Source of the DNA: Methanosarcinales archaeon
GTDB taxonomy: Archaea; Halobacteriota; Syntropharchaeia; Alkanophagales; Methanospirareceae
Reading direction: 5' to 3'
Length of the DNA: 50,923 nt
NCBI GenBank assembly: GCA_030611585.1
Contig: JAUWPM010000004.1
Span: 1 to 50,923, forward strand
The notes under the pieces were generated by a model, which did not search any database, was not told where the DNA came from, and saw nothing but the letters and a program-made list of their open reading frames with translations. This document shows, piece by piece, positions 1 through 9,962 of this stretch. The position numbers and the translations under genes are program-made. Each line of letters begins with the position of its first letter. The stretch's first letter is position 1.

Positions 1-575
1 CGCTTGCAGAGGTAGAAGATAAGGTGGATAACTGCAATAAAGCAATCAAAGCGTATAAGGAGGCTCTTAAGGTAAGAACATTTGAACGCTTCCCAATGCA
101 GTATGCTACAACGCAGAACAATCTGGGACCTGCGTACAGAACGCTTGCAGAGGTAGAAGATGAGGTGGAGAACTGCAATAAAGCAATCAAAGCGTATAAG
201 GAGGCTCTTAAGGTTTATACGTTTGAACGCTTCCCAATGGATTATGCAATGACGCAGAACAATCTGGGAACTGCTTACAGCACGCTTGCAGAGGTAGAAG
301 ATAAGGTGGATAACTGCAATAAAGCAATCAAAGCGTATAAGGAGGCTCTTAAGGTAAGAACATTTGAACGCTTCCCAATGGATTATGCAATGACGCAGAA
401 CAATCTGGGAACTGCTTACAGCACGCTTGCGGAGGTGAGAGATAAGGCGGAGAACTGCAAGAAGGCGATAAAAGCTTATGAAGAAGCCCTTAAAGTTTTT
501 ACAAAGGAAGATTTTCCTGAAGTTTATCCGTTAGTGGAAAGCAATCTTAGAGGTCTCCTTAAATTTTGTGATTGA
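1..575 (+). CDS. TPR-like tandem-repeat protein, 5' truncated by window edge
   Basis: Frame open to window start; 47-aa units NCNKAIKAYKEALKV..FERFPM.YA.TQNNLG.AY.TLAEVED repeat about 3.7 times; TPR-like A/Y/L spacing. Confidence 0.8.
   Translation, partial: LAEVEDKVDNCNKAIKAYKEALKVRTFERFPMQYATTQNNLGPAYRTLAEVEDEVENCNKAIKAYKEALKVYTFERFPMDYAMTQNNLGTAYSTLAEVEDKVDNCNKAIKAYKEALKVRTFERFPMDYAMTQNNLGTAYSTLAEVRDKAENCKKAIKAYEEALKVFTKEDFPEVYPLVESNLRGLLKFCD
24..575 (+). repeat. 141-bp near-identical tandem repeats within the TPR gene
   Basis: aactgcaa(t/g)aa recurs at 30, 171, 312 and 453, exactly 141 bp apart. Confidence 0.9.
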
Positions 576-651
576 ATAATCAGGGACCCTTAGCGGATAC
601 GCATCATTACCTGATGACAAATAAGTAAAAATAGAATACTTTACCATAGTC

Positions 652-2436
652 TCATCTCCTATGCGCCACTCCCACCAATTCCCCGATGTTCTTATACCCC
701 TGAGCTTCAAGATACTCTCTCAATTCCTTTTTCATCCCCGAAAAGACGTCAACCCCTTCACTCACCAGTGCGCTACCCACCTGGAACAACTGCGCACCGT
801 TCCTCGCATAGTCTATCACGTCCTGAGCGGTAAATATACCGCCAACCGCGATTATCGGTATCTTCAACTCCTCGTAAAGCGCGAAAACGATCTGCTTACC
901 GCCAACCGTCAGATCCTTACCGGATTTACCACCGTAGCCCGTAGGATTGCCCAGAAATGGTATGTCACGCGTTTTATCAACTGGTCGTGCCATTACAGTA
1001 TTAATAGCCGTGATTGCATCCGCACCCGCCCGTTGCGCGGTCAGTGCCAATCCCGCAGGGTCGCCCACATTCGGTGAGATCTTCACTGCAACTGGTTTCT
1101 GATGCACAATCTCTTTTACCGCTTTTACTATGCTGGTCAGCAGTTTAGTGTTATGTTCAATCGCTGCGAACTCCGTATGCGGGCACGAAGCGTCAAATTC
1201 GAGCATGTCTACGGAATAGTCTTTAGCGATCTTCGCTACTTCGCTGCATTCCTCCACGCTCTTGCCCATAATGCTCAGGATCAACGGTACATCGGCATAT
1301 TTCGCATCATCTATCTCCAGCTTGAAATTCTTTATCCCTGGATTTGGAAGCCCCATTGCATTCACATAACTCTGCGGTGCAATTTCAATAAAAGTCGGGT
1401 TCGGGTATCCTTCGCGCTCTTGCAGTCCAACCGATTTTGTAACGACTGCGCCCGCACCTGCGACTGCATACCGGTACAATAACATACCGGAAACGCCAAA
1501 ACCCGCGGCATTCGCAATTGGATTGGGGAAATCAATCCCGCAGACTTCTGTTTTTAATAACGGCTCGTATTCCGGCGTGAAACGTGCAGGTGGCGTTGAC
1601 AAGAGCTCATCCTCTTTTCCCGTGCTTACATTCGGGTTAATAGGGATTCGTTTACCGCTCTTCTCTCGCTTCCATCTGCCGAATTCCGTGCTTTCAAGCG
1701 CTTCGGCATCAAAAACCGGGCCGTCTTTACACACGCGATACCCACCGAGGTCACAAGCGCCACAAGCACCACAGCCGCATTTGATTATTCGTTCTACCGA
1801 AACCTGTGTATGGATTTTCTCCCTTCGCGTAAGCTCGCACACATGCTTCAGCATCAGTTCGGGCCCGCAGGTTAAAACCAGGTCAAGGTGTTCTTCTGAC
1901 GCCAGCAGCTCTTCCAATAGCTCTGTGATTAACCCTCTATAACCCTGAGAGCCGTCCTCAGTAGCAACTCTGACTTCGCAGCCCAAATCGCAAAATTCGT
2001 TTACGTACAGCATATCCGCACTACTTTGCGCGCCTTCTAAGACGACAACGCGCTTATCTAATTCCTTCGCTTTGGTAGCGGCAAACCGCAACGGTGCCGC
2101 GCCATACCCACCGACAATCATGCAAATGCTCTCACCTTTAAGTGTGAACCCCGTGCCGTAGGGACCTCGTAAACCAATTAAATCTCCCACCTCTTTTTGA
2201 TGCAGGCTGTGAGAGCAGTCGCCGACGTCTGCAATTGCAAGTTCCACTTCTCCTTCTGGCGATGCGTGAGCAATTGAAATCGGTATCTCGTCCACGCCCG
2301 GATTCCAAACCATCATGAATTGCCCTGGTTTGCTCTCTTTAGCGATCTCCTTCGCGTTAAAGGTGAATGTTTTTATATTGCTGCTTTCTCTTTTTAGCTC
2401 TGCTATTTTATGCAGTGTTGGGATATTGAGGGACAT
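652..2436 (-). CDS. pyrKD: Fused dihydroorotate dehydrogenase electron-transfer subunit (PyrK) plus catalytic subunit (PyrD)
   Basis: N-terminal FNR-like domain with CGCGACGAC Fe-S cluster motif; C-terminal PyrD: NPIANAAGFG, DASCPH, AINTV, GGIFTAQD. Confidence 0.88.
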   Translation of the reverse strand: MSLNIPTLHKIAELKRESSNIKTFTFNAKEIAKESKPGQFMMVWNPGVDEIPISIAHASPEGEVELAIADVGDCSHSLHQKEVGDLIGLRGPYGTGFTLKGESICMIVGGYGAAPLRFAATKAKELDKRVVVLEGAQSSADMLYVNEFCDLGCEVRVATEDGSQGYRGLITELLEELLASEEHLDLVLTCGPELMLKHVCELTRREKIHTQVSVERIIKCGCGACGACDLGGYRVCKDGPVFDAEALESTEFGRWKREKSGKRIPINPNVSTGKEDELLSTPPARFTPEYEPLLKTEVCGIDFPNPIANAAGFGVSGMLLYRYAVAGAGAVVTKSVGLQEREGYPNPTFIEIAPQSYVNAMGLPNPGIKNFKLEIDDAKYADVPLILSIMGKSVEECSEVAKIAKDYSVDMLEFDASCPHTEFAAIEHNTKLLTSIVKAVKEIVHQKPVAVKISPNVGDPAGLALTAQRAGADAITAINTVMARPVDKTRDIPFLGNPTGYGGKSGKDLTVGGKQIVFALYEELKIPIIAVGGIFTAQDVIDYARNGAQLFQVGSALVSEGVDVFSGMKKELREYLEAQGYKNIGELVGVAHRR

Positions 2437-2572
2437 TTTATCTGGTTTTTATAAATTTTTGCGTTATTCGGGCATTCTCTTCCTTGGTTTTGTTTGGATA
2501 TTTCCTATAGAGAACTATGTTGAAAAGCTATTTAACTTTTTCCTTCTCTCATCCTATTGTTCCTTACAGAAT

Positions 2573-3409
2573 ATGACCGACGCACTCAGACATTTCATCG
2601 AAACGTACTACATTCATCCTATAACCTATGACACCGGCTATAATCCGGTAAATACGGTCACGTGGGCGTTAGTACTGGTATTATGCGTGTTTTTAACGTT
2701 GAAATTACTGAAGAAGCTCGACGTAAAGATAGACCACCGTTTTATCGCTGCCGTATCGCCTTACATAATTGTTGGCGCGAGCCTACGGGTAATGGAAGAC
2801 GCGGAATTATTTGCACCCCCGCTGAGCTACCTGCTGATTACCCCCCTAATTTCCTTCCTTATATTCTTCTGCTGCCTTGCCATTCTCATACTGTCGGTTC
2901 GGCTAAGTAGAATTAGGAATTATGATTACACGCGGGTTTTTGGTCTGACCGGCGTACTGTGGTCAATCGCGAACCTGACGATTCTCTTAGTAAAGGAAAC
3001 GGTAATTTTGCCCTGGGTTCTTTTCGCCGTCGTCGGTATTGCCGGGGTACTCGTAAGTGTAATTTACGCGATTGCTGCAAAATTTGGTATTCATTTTCTC
3101 TTAGACAAGCTGAATGTCGCCGTGTTAGCTGCTCATCTGCTTGACGCTTCTTCCTCTTATATCGGGATTGACATGCTCGGTTACTCTGGAAAACACGTAA
3201 TCGAAGGGTTTATCGTTAAGTATACGGGCACCGCAGCCGGAATGTTCCCTCTCAAACTCGGAGTGCTTGTCCCGATATTGTACGTGCTGGATACGCAATT
3301 TACCGGGGATGAGGAAATAGAGTTGAAAAATCTCGTTTTGCTGACGCTTATCGTTATTGGGCTCGCACCTGCCGTGCGCAACACCCTCAGGATGTTTTTA
3401 GGTGTTTAG
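2573..3409 (+). CDS. DUF63 family multi-TM membrane protein (start moved to ATG 2573)
   Basis: YYIHPITYDTGYNPVNTVTWA, SPYIIVGASLRVMEDA, LDASSSYIGID are DUF63-like; many TM segments. Confidence 0.8.
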   Translation: MTDALRHFIETYYIHPITYDTGYNPVNTVTWALVLVLCVFLTLKLLKKLDVKIDHRFIAAVSPYIIVGASLRVMEDAELFAPPLSYLLITPLISFLIFFCCLAILILSVRLSRIRNYDYTRVFGLTGVLWSIANLTILLVKETVILPWVLFAVVGIAGVLVSVIYAIAAKFGIHFLLDKLNVAVLAAHLLDASSSYIGIDMLGYSGKHVIEGFIVKYTGTAAGMFPLKLGVLVPILYVLDTQFTGDEEIELKNLVLLTLIVIGLAPAVRNTLRMFLGV

Positions 3410-3492
3410 TGTTTAATTGCATGTGTTTGCTCAGGATAGTGCGAAATCTACCGCAAAAATGTCCCGCCATATCATTAACACCCTAAAAAAGC

Positions 3493-3506
3493 GAAAAGTT
3501 TAAATA
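3493..3506 (+). promoter_or_regulatory. Archaeal BRE/TATA-like promoter upstream of lipoprotein gene
   Basis: gaaaagtttaaata about 35-45 nt upstream of the ATG, followed by RBS gaggaggt. Confidence 0.55.
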
Positions 3507-3541
3507 CTCTCTTAATACAGGTTTATGAGGAGGTAAAAGAA

Positions 3542-4246
3542 ATGGTAGAAAAATCGAAAAAATGGACACTATTTGTCGGGTTACTTCTTATCGGGGTAAT
3601 CGTAAGTGCTGGCTGCATCGGTGACACGCCAACAGAGGAAGGAGAGGCATCACAAGCATCAACCACTGAAACATCTACTGCAACATCAAGTGACGGGGGG
3701 ACATCGTTAAGTGACATTTTTGGTAAGGCAAAAGGCATAACTTCTGTCAAATATGACATGGTGATGACAAGCCCCGGAGAGCCATCAGTGACATCCACGG
3801 TATGGATGAAAGGGGATAATATGAGAATGGAAATGACAGCGGAAGGGCAGAAGATGATCACAATAATGAACGGAAATAAGCAAGAGATGTATATGTATTA
3901 TCCTGGAGAGAACATGGCAATGAAAATGGATTTCAGCCAGGCTCCAGAATCAGCCGTAGAAGAAGCTGTGTCTATCGAGCAGTATAACCCAACGGTTATC
4001 GGCACTGACACAATAGATGGAAAGCTCTGCACCGTCGTTGAATATGCTTCCCCTGAAGGAAGTGCAAAGATGTGGATATGGCAAAAGCACGGGTTTCCTA
4101 TCCGAATGGAAATAACGACACCTGAGGGTACATCGAGGATGGAATTTAAGAACATAGATTTCGGCGACATCCCTGACAGCATGTTTGAACTGCCTGCTGA
4201 TGCAGAGATAATGGAAATGTCGAGTGGTATGCCTAACATGCCTTGA
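3542..4246 (+). CDS. Secreted lipoprotein, LolA/DUF4412-like
   Basis: Signal peptide plus lipobox VSAGC; S/T-rich linker; beta-rich domain with WMKGDNMRMEM repeats. Confidence 0.65.
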   Translation: MVEKSKKWTLFVGLLLIGVIVSAGCIGDTPTEEGEASQASTTETSTATSSDGGTSLSDIFGKAKGITSVKYDMVMTSPGEPSVTSTVWMKGDNMRMEMTAEGQKMITIMNGNKQEMYMYYPGENMAMKMDFSQAPESAVEEAVSIEQYNPTVIGTDTIDGKLCTVVEYASPEGSAKMWIWQKHGFPIRMEITTPEGTSRMEFKNIDFGDIPDSMFELPADAEIMEMSSGMPNMP

Positions 4247-4288
4247 AGGTATGTAGAAAGAAGAAAGTAAAAAGGAGGTAAGTAAAAA

Positions 4289-4648
4289 ATGGAGAAAACA
4301 TCTATGGGTATGGATGAGAATATAGAAGGGCTTCTGTGCTATGTCCTGGGCTGGATAACGGGCATTGTCTTCTTAGTGCTGGAGAAGGAGAACAAGTTCG
4401 TTCGGTTTCACGCAATGCAATCTATCGCAACGTTTTTAGCGTTGACAATTGTAGCAGTTGTAATCAGCATGATGAGCAGCGCTTTCTTGTGGGGATTTAG
4501 TGGACTTTGGATGATCTTTTCGCTCATCAACATGTTGATAGGGCTATTGGGACTAATACTCTGGCTAATACTGATGTTCAAGGCATATCAGGGCGAGATG
4601 TATAAGCTGCCGATTGTAGGAGACTTTGCCGAAAAACAGATAGGATAA
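4289..4648 (+). CDS. UPF0132/DUF4870-like small membrane protein
   Basis: LCYVLGWITGIVFLVLEKENKFVRFHAMQSI; three TM segments. Confidence 0.75.
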   Translation: MEKTSMGMDENIEGLLCYVLGWITGIVFLVLEKENKFVRFHAMQSIATFLALTIVAVVISMMSSAFLWGFSGLWMIFSLINMLIGLLGLILWLILMFKAYQGEMYKLPIVGDFAEKQIG

Positions 4649-4684
4649 AGGAGGAAATAACCAAATCCTCCTCTATTTTTTATT
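4649..4684 (+). terminator. Stem-loop followed by T-rich tract
   Basis: AGGAGGA-aataaccaaa-TCCTCCT followed by ctattttttatttt. Confidence 0.5.
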
Positions 4685-4890
4685 TACACAAAATCTGGCG
4701 CGGAAGATGTGACCGCTGCCGTCGTTATCACGGATTGTGCGTTCTACACCTGGGAATGGACGGCAGCATGGGCGGTTCCTTCTCCTTTATTTTTTGTTAT
4801 TACACTCGTCAAATCGATAAGTAATTGGATTGACATATGATAAACAAGGCTTATCAAGCAAAGAAGCGCAGTTCTCTAACTGATTTAACT

Positions 4891-5682
4891 TTAAATCCAT
4901 AACTCCGCTAATTTTACAAACTCCTCTGGAGTTAATTCCTCCGGCCTCTTATCCAACTCCGCGAGCGCCAAGCTTCCCGAAGAACTCGCTTTAAAAATAG
5001 TCCTCATCTTCTTTCTCCTATGGTCAAACGCCGCAGTGACGAACTCAAAAAACTTATCTTTATCCTCTACCAACCTATTTTCCCCCTCTTTCTCCTTCAA
5101 TCGCACTATCGCAGTTTTGACAGGTGGAGATGGATAAAACGCATCGCGATGAACGAGCTCAAGAATTTCAATCTCTGCAAGCGCCTGCGAGATGACTGAT
5201 AACCGGCCGTACGATTTCGATCTGGGTTTTGCAACCAATTTCTGTGCAAACTCTTTCTGATATAACAGCACCGCAAGCCCGAAACCCGCCGGATGGAGCA
5301 GCAGTTTGTACGTGATCGCCGAGGACAACGAAAAAGGTATGCTCGCAACGACTTTATCAAAATCCGGTAACGCTATTTTCATAAAGTCCCCCTCTATTAC
5401 CTCCGTTATGCTTTCTTTACCCTCATCTCTCACTCTTAATAACTCACACAGTTCCTTGTCTTTCTCCACTGCATACACCTTCTTCGCTTTTCGCTCCAGT
5501 TTCTCGGTAACGCTTCCCACTCCTGCCCCGATCTCCAGCACCACGTCACCACGCTCTACACCTGCATACTCCACCATTCTCGATGCCACGCCGTCATCAA
5601 CCAGAAAATACTGCCCAAGACTTCTCGTAGCTCTTATGCCACGCTCGATAAGGATTTTTTTAACGTCCATTTCACCGGTCAC
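4891..5682 (-). CDS. ksgA: 16S rRNA dimethyladenosine transferase
   Basis: RATRSLGQYFLVD, VLEIGAGVGSVTEKL, VASIPFSLSS; KsgA/Dim1 family. Confidence 0.9.
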   Translation of the reverse strand: MTGEMDVKKILIERGIRATRSLGQYFLVDDGVASRMVEYAGVERGDVVLEIGAGVGSVTEKLERKAKKVYAVEKDKELCELLRVRDEGKESITEVIEGDFMKIALPDFDKVVASIPFSLSSAITYKLLLHPAGFGLAVLLYQKEFAQKLVAKPRSKSYGRLSVISQALAEIEILELVHRDAFYPSPPVKTAIVRLKEKEGENRLVEDKDKFFEFVTAAFDHRRKKMRTIFKASSSGSLALAELDKRPEELTPEEFVKLAELWI

Positions 5683-5691
5683 CTACATTAA

Positions 5692-6657
5692 TTACAGTTT
5701 CATCCCACGATTGGGTTTCCACACTAATTCCCTTTCTTTCGTTTTCAAGCCGCGATAATCACCGTCCAAACACTTCTGCACAATATCCACCAGGTAGTCC
5801 GTCCTTGATTGAAGGTACAATCGCGCATCTTCATAAATCCCCTCTTCACTCGTGGCTATCGCACCCGCATATTCACTCAGAATGTTTTTATACGTACTCA
5901 AGAATCCGCTCTCAAAGTCCACCTTGCCCCGGGTTATTCGTTTTATTTCTGCAACGACTTCTGGATGTGGCGGTAAAAACAGCGGCACGCCCAACAACCC
6001 GTACCGATCGGGATCGTGCTCGTAATGAGCTTTCAAAAAGGCATTAAGCGCAAAGCGTTGCATCTTCCGCGCGACCACTTCCTCCTTCTCCTTGACATAA
6101 ATCGGCGCGGTGAGTTCCAATGGGAGCTTCTTTATTTTTACCCTCGCCGATGGCTTTTCCGCATCTATTCGCCTCCTCGTTCTGTCCACAAGTTCCGCAA
6201 ACAACAATGAATAGTCCGTTTTGTGTATATGCGAATGCGTATCCTCATGCACCAACCGGGTGAGCATAAACCTTAGAACGGCGAAATCGTACGCACGATA
6301 ACACGTTTTTAGCAGCCCCACCCTTGTCTTCGCCAGCTCGTAATTCTCAATCAATATGTGAGCGGTATCGGACTTTATCTCGAACTCTGAGAAGTACTGA
6401 TTCGTCAAATGCCGCTCGATCGTTGTCCGTCCCGCACGAACAGCCTCGTGCAATCGTTCCCCTATCCAGGTCTGTGCTCCGCTCATCCCGATCGCAGTTT
6501 CAAACTCCGGAATGAAACTCTCAATCTCCTTGAGCAGTGCTAAAAATGATTCGGTAGATACCCCATTCGCACGATTGATCGACTGAAAAGGTTCCGCATC
6601 AGCTTTTTCAATCGTTAATTCCGACTCATCGGTTAATTTTAACTTCATTGCATACAC
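5692..6657 (-). CDS. Hypothetical protein
   Basis: Long ORF adjacent to ksgA; family not recognised. Confidence 0.6.
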   Translation of the reverse strand: MYAMKLKLTDESELTIEKADAEPFQSINRANGVSTESFLALLKEIESFIPEFETAIGMSGAQTWIGERLHEAVRAGRTTIERHLTNQYFSEFEIKSDTAHILIENYELAKTRVGLLKTCYRAYDFAVLRFMLTRLVHEDTHSHIHKTDYSLLFAELVDRTRRRIDAEKPSARVKIKKLPLELTAPIYVKEKEEVVARKMQRFALNAFLKAHYEHDPDRYGLLGVPLFLPPHPEVVAEIKRITRGKVDFESGFLSTYKNILSEYAGAIATSEEGIYEDARLYLQSRTDYLVDIVQKCLDGDYRGLKTKERELVWKPNRGMKL

Positions 6658-6705
6658 AATCTTAAAATTTCCTTCTTCTTTGATTAAAGCCTTTTTACGT
6701 CTGAT

Positions 6706-8655
6706 ATGAAAGAGTCAATGAGCAGCGTGGACATAGCAGCGATCGTTACCGAACTGCAAGAGCTTGTAGGCGCACGACTCGTGAAAGCCTATCAGCAGGG
6801 TAGAGACGAAATACGGCTAAAACTGCATCAAAAAGATAAAGGCTCGCTTGATTTGATTATCGAAGCGGGAAGGAGGATTCATCTTACCAGGTATAAGCGA
6901 CCATCACCTCGAATGCCTTCTAACTTCGCCATGTACATCAGAAAACATCTTGGTGGTGGTCGGATAGCACAAATTCGACAACTCGAGTTTGACCGGATAG
7001 TGGAGCTAACGGTCGAGCGCTGGGATAAGAAAATCAGATTAATCGCCGAGTTGCTGCCGCGTGGTAATCTCGTGCTCATTGACGAAAACGGGGATATTAT
7101 GCTGCCGTTGAGAAGAAAGAGCTTCTCGACACGGGAAATAAAAGTACGGACGAAATACGAACGCCCCCCGTCACGAGAGAATCCGTTGATCATGAGCGAG
7201 CTGGAACTGACACTGACAAATCTCTGCAAATCCGCTGCTCAGGATAAAGATGTAGTACGGCTTCTTGCGTCTTCGTTGAGCTTAGGGGGATTGTATGCGG
7301 AAGAAGTATGTGAAAAAGCGGGGGTTGACAAGAATAAGAAGGCTAACGAACTCTCAGAAACCGAAACGAAATCCATTCATGGAGCAATACGAACGCTCTT
7401 AGAGCCGATCCTCTCACAGGATAAAGATAAATCACTGTTGAAAGCGCACATCGTATTGGATGCTAAAGAGAAGGTGGACGTGCTTCCTTTTGAGTTGAAC
7501 ACGTATAAAACCAGAGAGAAAGAGTTTTTTACTTCGTTTAACGACGCTGCGGACGAATTTTTCACCATGCAAATAGCAGAAGCGGTGGAAGAGCAGGCAA
7601 AGACCGAGCACGAGAAGGGGATTGGGAAGTACGAACGAGTTCTGAACGAGCAGCTCGATGCGCTTCAGAAATTCGAACGAAAAGAGGCGGAATGGATAAA
7701 GAAGGGCGAGTTGATCTACGCACGGTACGTCGAGATCGAAGAGCAACTGCGTGAAATGGTTAAAAAACGAAAGGTAATCACGTTGACACTGCCGGACACT
7801 GACCTCCCGCTTGAGATTGATACTTCGGTTTCGTTACAGAAGAATGCGAGTGCATATTACGAGCGTGGAAAAGTATTTAAGAAAAAGAGAGCGGGTGTGG
7901 CGCGTGCGATAGAGGAGACGAAGGAGCGGATAAAGACGGAGAAGGAGAAGGAAGTACGTATTGAGGAGGAACTCATCCCGGAGAAGAAAGAAGTCAGACT
8001 AGAAAAAGAGGAGTGGTACGAGAAGTTCAGATGGTTTGAGACTTCGGATGGCTTCCTTGTCATCGGTGGTAAAGACGCAACGACCAATGAGATACTGGTG
8101 AAGAAATATATGGATTCCGACGATCTATTTTGCCATACGCAGGCGGAGGGTGCGCCGGTGGTCATAGCGAAAACCGGTGGGAAGGACGTTTCCGAGCAGG
8201 GTCTACGTGAAATAGCGCAATTTGCTACTTCGTATTCCAATCTCTGGAAATACGGGTTCTACGAGGGTGAATGTTATTGCGTTACCGGTGACCAGGTGAG
8301 TAAGACACCGCCGTCTGGCGAGTACATAAAGAAAGGAAGCTTTGTGGTGCGTGGTAAGAGGAAATATTTCAAAGCGGCGTTAGGGTTGTGTATCGGTGTT
8401 AAAGGGAATAAATTGGTTGCCGTTCCGTCCACCGATTCGCAAAAGGAAATGCTGGATTCGTTCGTAGAACTCGAACCGGAAGGCGAGTTAGAGAAGAACG
8501 AGCTGGCAAAGGAGATTGTGAAGTTCTTCGTTGAGCATGCGAAAGAGGAAAAGAAAGAGGAAATTAAACGTAGAGCAACGTACGAGAAAGTGCTGAGGTT
8601 CTTGCCGCCGGGGAAGTCAAGGATAAAAGGGAGTTATCCGAAGCGGCAAAAGTGA
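6706..8655 (+). CDS. rqcH: RqcH/NEMF/Tae2 family ribosome quality control protein (NFACT)
   Basis: SVDIAAIVTELQELVGARLVKAYQ N-terminus; KFRWFETSDGFLVIGGKDATTNEILVKKYM NFACT-R domain. Confidence 0.9.
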   Translation: MKESMSSVDIAAIVTELQELVGARLVKAYQQGRDEIRLKLHQKDKGSLDLIIEAGRRIHLTRYKRPSPRMPSNFAMYIRKHLGGGRIAQIRQLEFDRIVELTVERWDKKIRLIAELLPRGNLVLIDENGDIMLPLRRKSFSTREIKVRTKYERPPSRENPLIMSELELTLTNLCKSAAQDKDVVRLLASSLSLGGLYAEEVCEKAGVDKNKKANELSETETKSIHGAIRTLLEPILSQDKDKSLLKAHIVLDAKEKVDVLPFELNTYKTREKEFFTSFNDAADEFFTMQIAEAVEEQAKTEHEKGIGKYERVLNEQLDALQKFERKEAEWIKKGELIYARYVEIEEQLREMVKKRKVITLTLPDTDLPLEIDTSVSLQKNASAYYERGKVFKKKRAGVARAIEETKERIKTEKEKEVRIEEELIPEKKEVRLEKEEWYEKFRWFETSDGFLVIGGKDATTNEILVKKYMDSDDLFCHTQAEGAPVVIAKTGGKDVSEQGLREIAQFATSYSNLWKYGFYEGECYCVTGDQVSKTPPSGEYIKKGSFVVRGKRKYFKAALGLCIGVKGNKLVAVPSTDSQKEMLDSFVELEPEGELEKNELAKEIVKFFVEHAKEEKKEEIKRRATYEKVLRFLPPGKSRIKGSYPKRQK

Positions 8656-8690
8656 TGCCGGTCATTCCCGTAATAAATTGCAATTAATAA

Positions 8691-8853
8691 ACCACGAGCT
8701 TCCACGAGATTAACACAAGAAAACAGAAAATAAAATATTGACGCAGATTACCGCAGACCAGAGGAAAGGAGCAATGCCGTTAAGAATGGCCCACCTGCTC
8801 TGCCCAACAAAAAGAAAAAATCCGTGAAAATCTGTGTAATCTTGTGGTTTAAT
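8691..8853. repeat. Degenerate inverted intergenic repeat (ccacgagattaacacaag ... tctgtgtaatcttgtggttt)
   Basis: Left arm 8691-8720 and right arm 8820-8853 are complementary; similar motifs recur elsewhere in the window. Confidence 0.6.
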
Positions 8854-8992
8854 AATAAAGAAATCGTTTATTGAAAATGAGGTTGAAGGAAATGAAGAGT
8901 AGCAGTCGGCTAAAGGGTGGTATATACGAAGTAAGTTTCGGATTTCCTTCCAAATTGGATGGATATGCGACATTGATGTCGGATATACCGAA

Positions 8993-9012
8993 GTTAGGTG
9001 CAATTGTGGCAC
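8993..9012 (+). repeat. Left 20-bp inverted repeat bracketing AbiH-like gene
   Basis: gttaggtgcaattgtggcac; reverse complement matches 9943-9962 with one mismatch. Confidence 0.9.
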
Positions 9013-9065
9013 GCTTTGTAGAAGAGACTAACTGAAAGTATTGGTTGTACGAGAAAGGCGGTAAT

Positions 9066-9902
9066 ATGCAAAAACAGTTTTTATTAATAGGAAACGGGAT
9101 AAATCTCCATGGTACTACTAATGACTTTTCGTCTGAAGCTATCGCTCATCGATTTGGTGAAGTAATTCAAAAAAGAATATCAAACCATAATGATAAGGAA
9201 TTTGCATATTTTGATGGAATCAATAAAGAACTAGAATTTGAAGGGTATAAAAACAATATAGAACTACTGGCTTACGATGTTTATGAATTTGTATGTACAA
9301 AATATAAGAAGTGTGAAAAGAAAGATTTATCTGAAAATGATGAAATGAAGTTCATCTCACTGATTAAAAATATGGCTATAAACGCAATGTTTTTTAGAGA
9401 CAGTAAATTCATCGAAAAAGAAGTACCTGAAAAATTAGTCAGGAAGATTAGTTTATATGTAAACGTATTAACACTTAACTATTTTGAATACTGGGATAAA
9501 AACAGTATTTGTATACATTTACATGGGAAAATTAGAAGGCCATTTTACTCTGAGTTAAGACATGCAGAAACAGAAGAACTAATATTTTCTCCTGCATTTA
9601 ATAATATCACTAAGACAGCTGTTATTAACCTAGGATGCTATCCTTCCGACCGATTGTATCCATCAGAAGACTTATATCCCAAAGAGCCGAAAAAATTGTA
9701 TAAAGACTTAGATAATATTCAAAGAATCGAAGTATTCGGGGTGTCTCCTTATGGAGACGATGAGTTAATAGAAAAATTAAATATGATCGAAAAAGTTAAA
9801 ATATTCGTTTATAATAGTGAGAAAAATCACAAGGAAATATCTGAGTGGAAGAAAAGAGTTTCTTCTGCAGAAATTGTTGATGGCTCAAAATTTTACATTT
9901 AG
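9066..9902 (+). CDS. AbiH/SIR2-like putative abortive-infection protein
   Basis: FLLIGNGINLHGTTNDF (compare AbiH GNGFDL..GL.T.Y.DF), LTLNYFEYWD, IHLHGKI, VFGVSPYGDDELIEKL. Confidence 0.6.
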   Translation: MQKQFLLIGNGINLHGTTNDFSSEAIAHRFGEVIQKRISNHNDKEFAYFDGINKELEFEGYKNNIELLAYDVYEFVCTKYKKCEKKDLSENDEMKFISLIKNMAINAMFFRDSKFIEKEVPEKLVRKISLYVNVLTLNYFEYWDKNSICIHLHGKIRRPFYSELRHAETEELIFSPAFNNITKTAVINLGCYPSDRLYPSEDLYPKEPKKLYKDLDNIQRIEVFGVSPYGDDELIEKLNMIEKVKIFVYNSEKNHKEISEWKKRVSSAEIVDGSKFYI

Positions 9903-9942
9903 AAAATATAGTATATCTGTATTAATATCTTACGTCTTATAG

Positions 9943-9962
9943 GTGCCACAACTGCACCTAAC
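9943..9962 (-). repeat. Right 20-bp inverted repeat bracketing AbiH-like gene
   Basis: gtgccacaactgcacctaac. Confidence 0.9.

Noticed and set aside
661-1942. Antisense ORFs opposite pyrKD (661-1077, 1102-1482, 1523-1942)
   Set aside because: Frame-shadow ORFs on the non-coding strand of a confidently assigned gene. The same applies to most other antisense ORFs in the track.
4691-4840. Two overlapping open frames of about 50 codons after the UPF0132 gene (KSGAEDVTAAVVITDCAFYTWEW...)
   Set aside because: No convincing start codon or recognised family; possibly a gene relic but unsupported.
8880-9034. 52-aa open frame MRLKEMKSSSRLKGGIYEVSFGFPSKLDGYATLMSDIPKLGAIVARFVEETN
   Set aside because: It looks protein-like, but it is short and crosses the left inverted repeat; not enough support to call it a gene.
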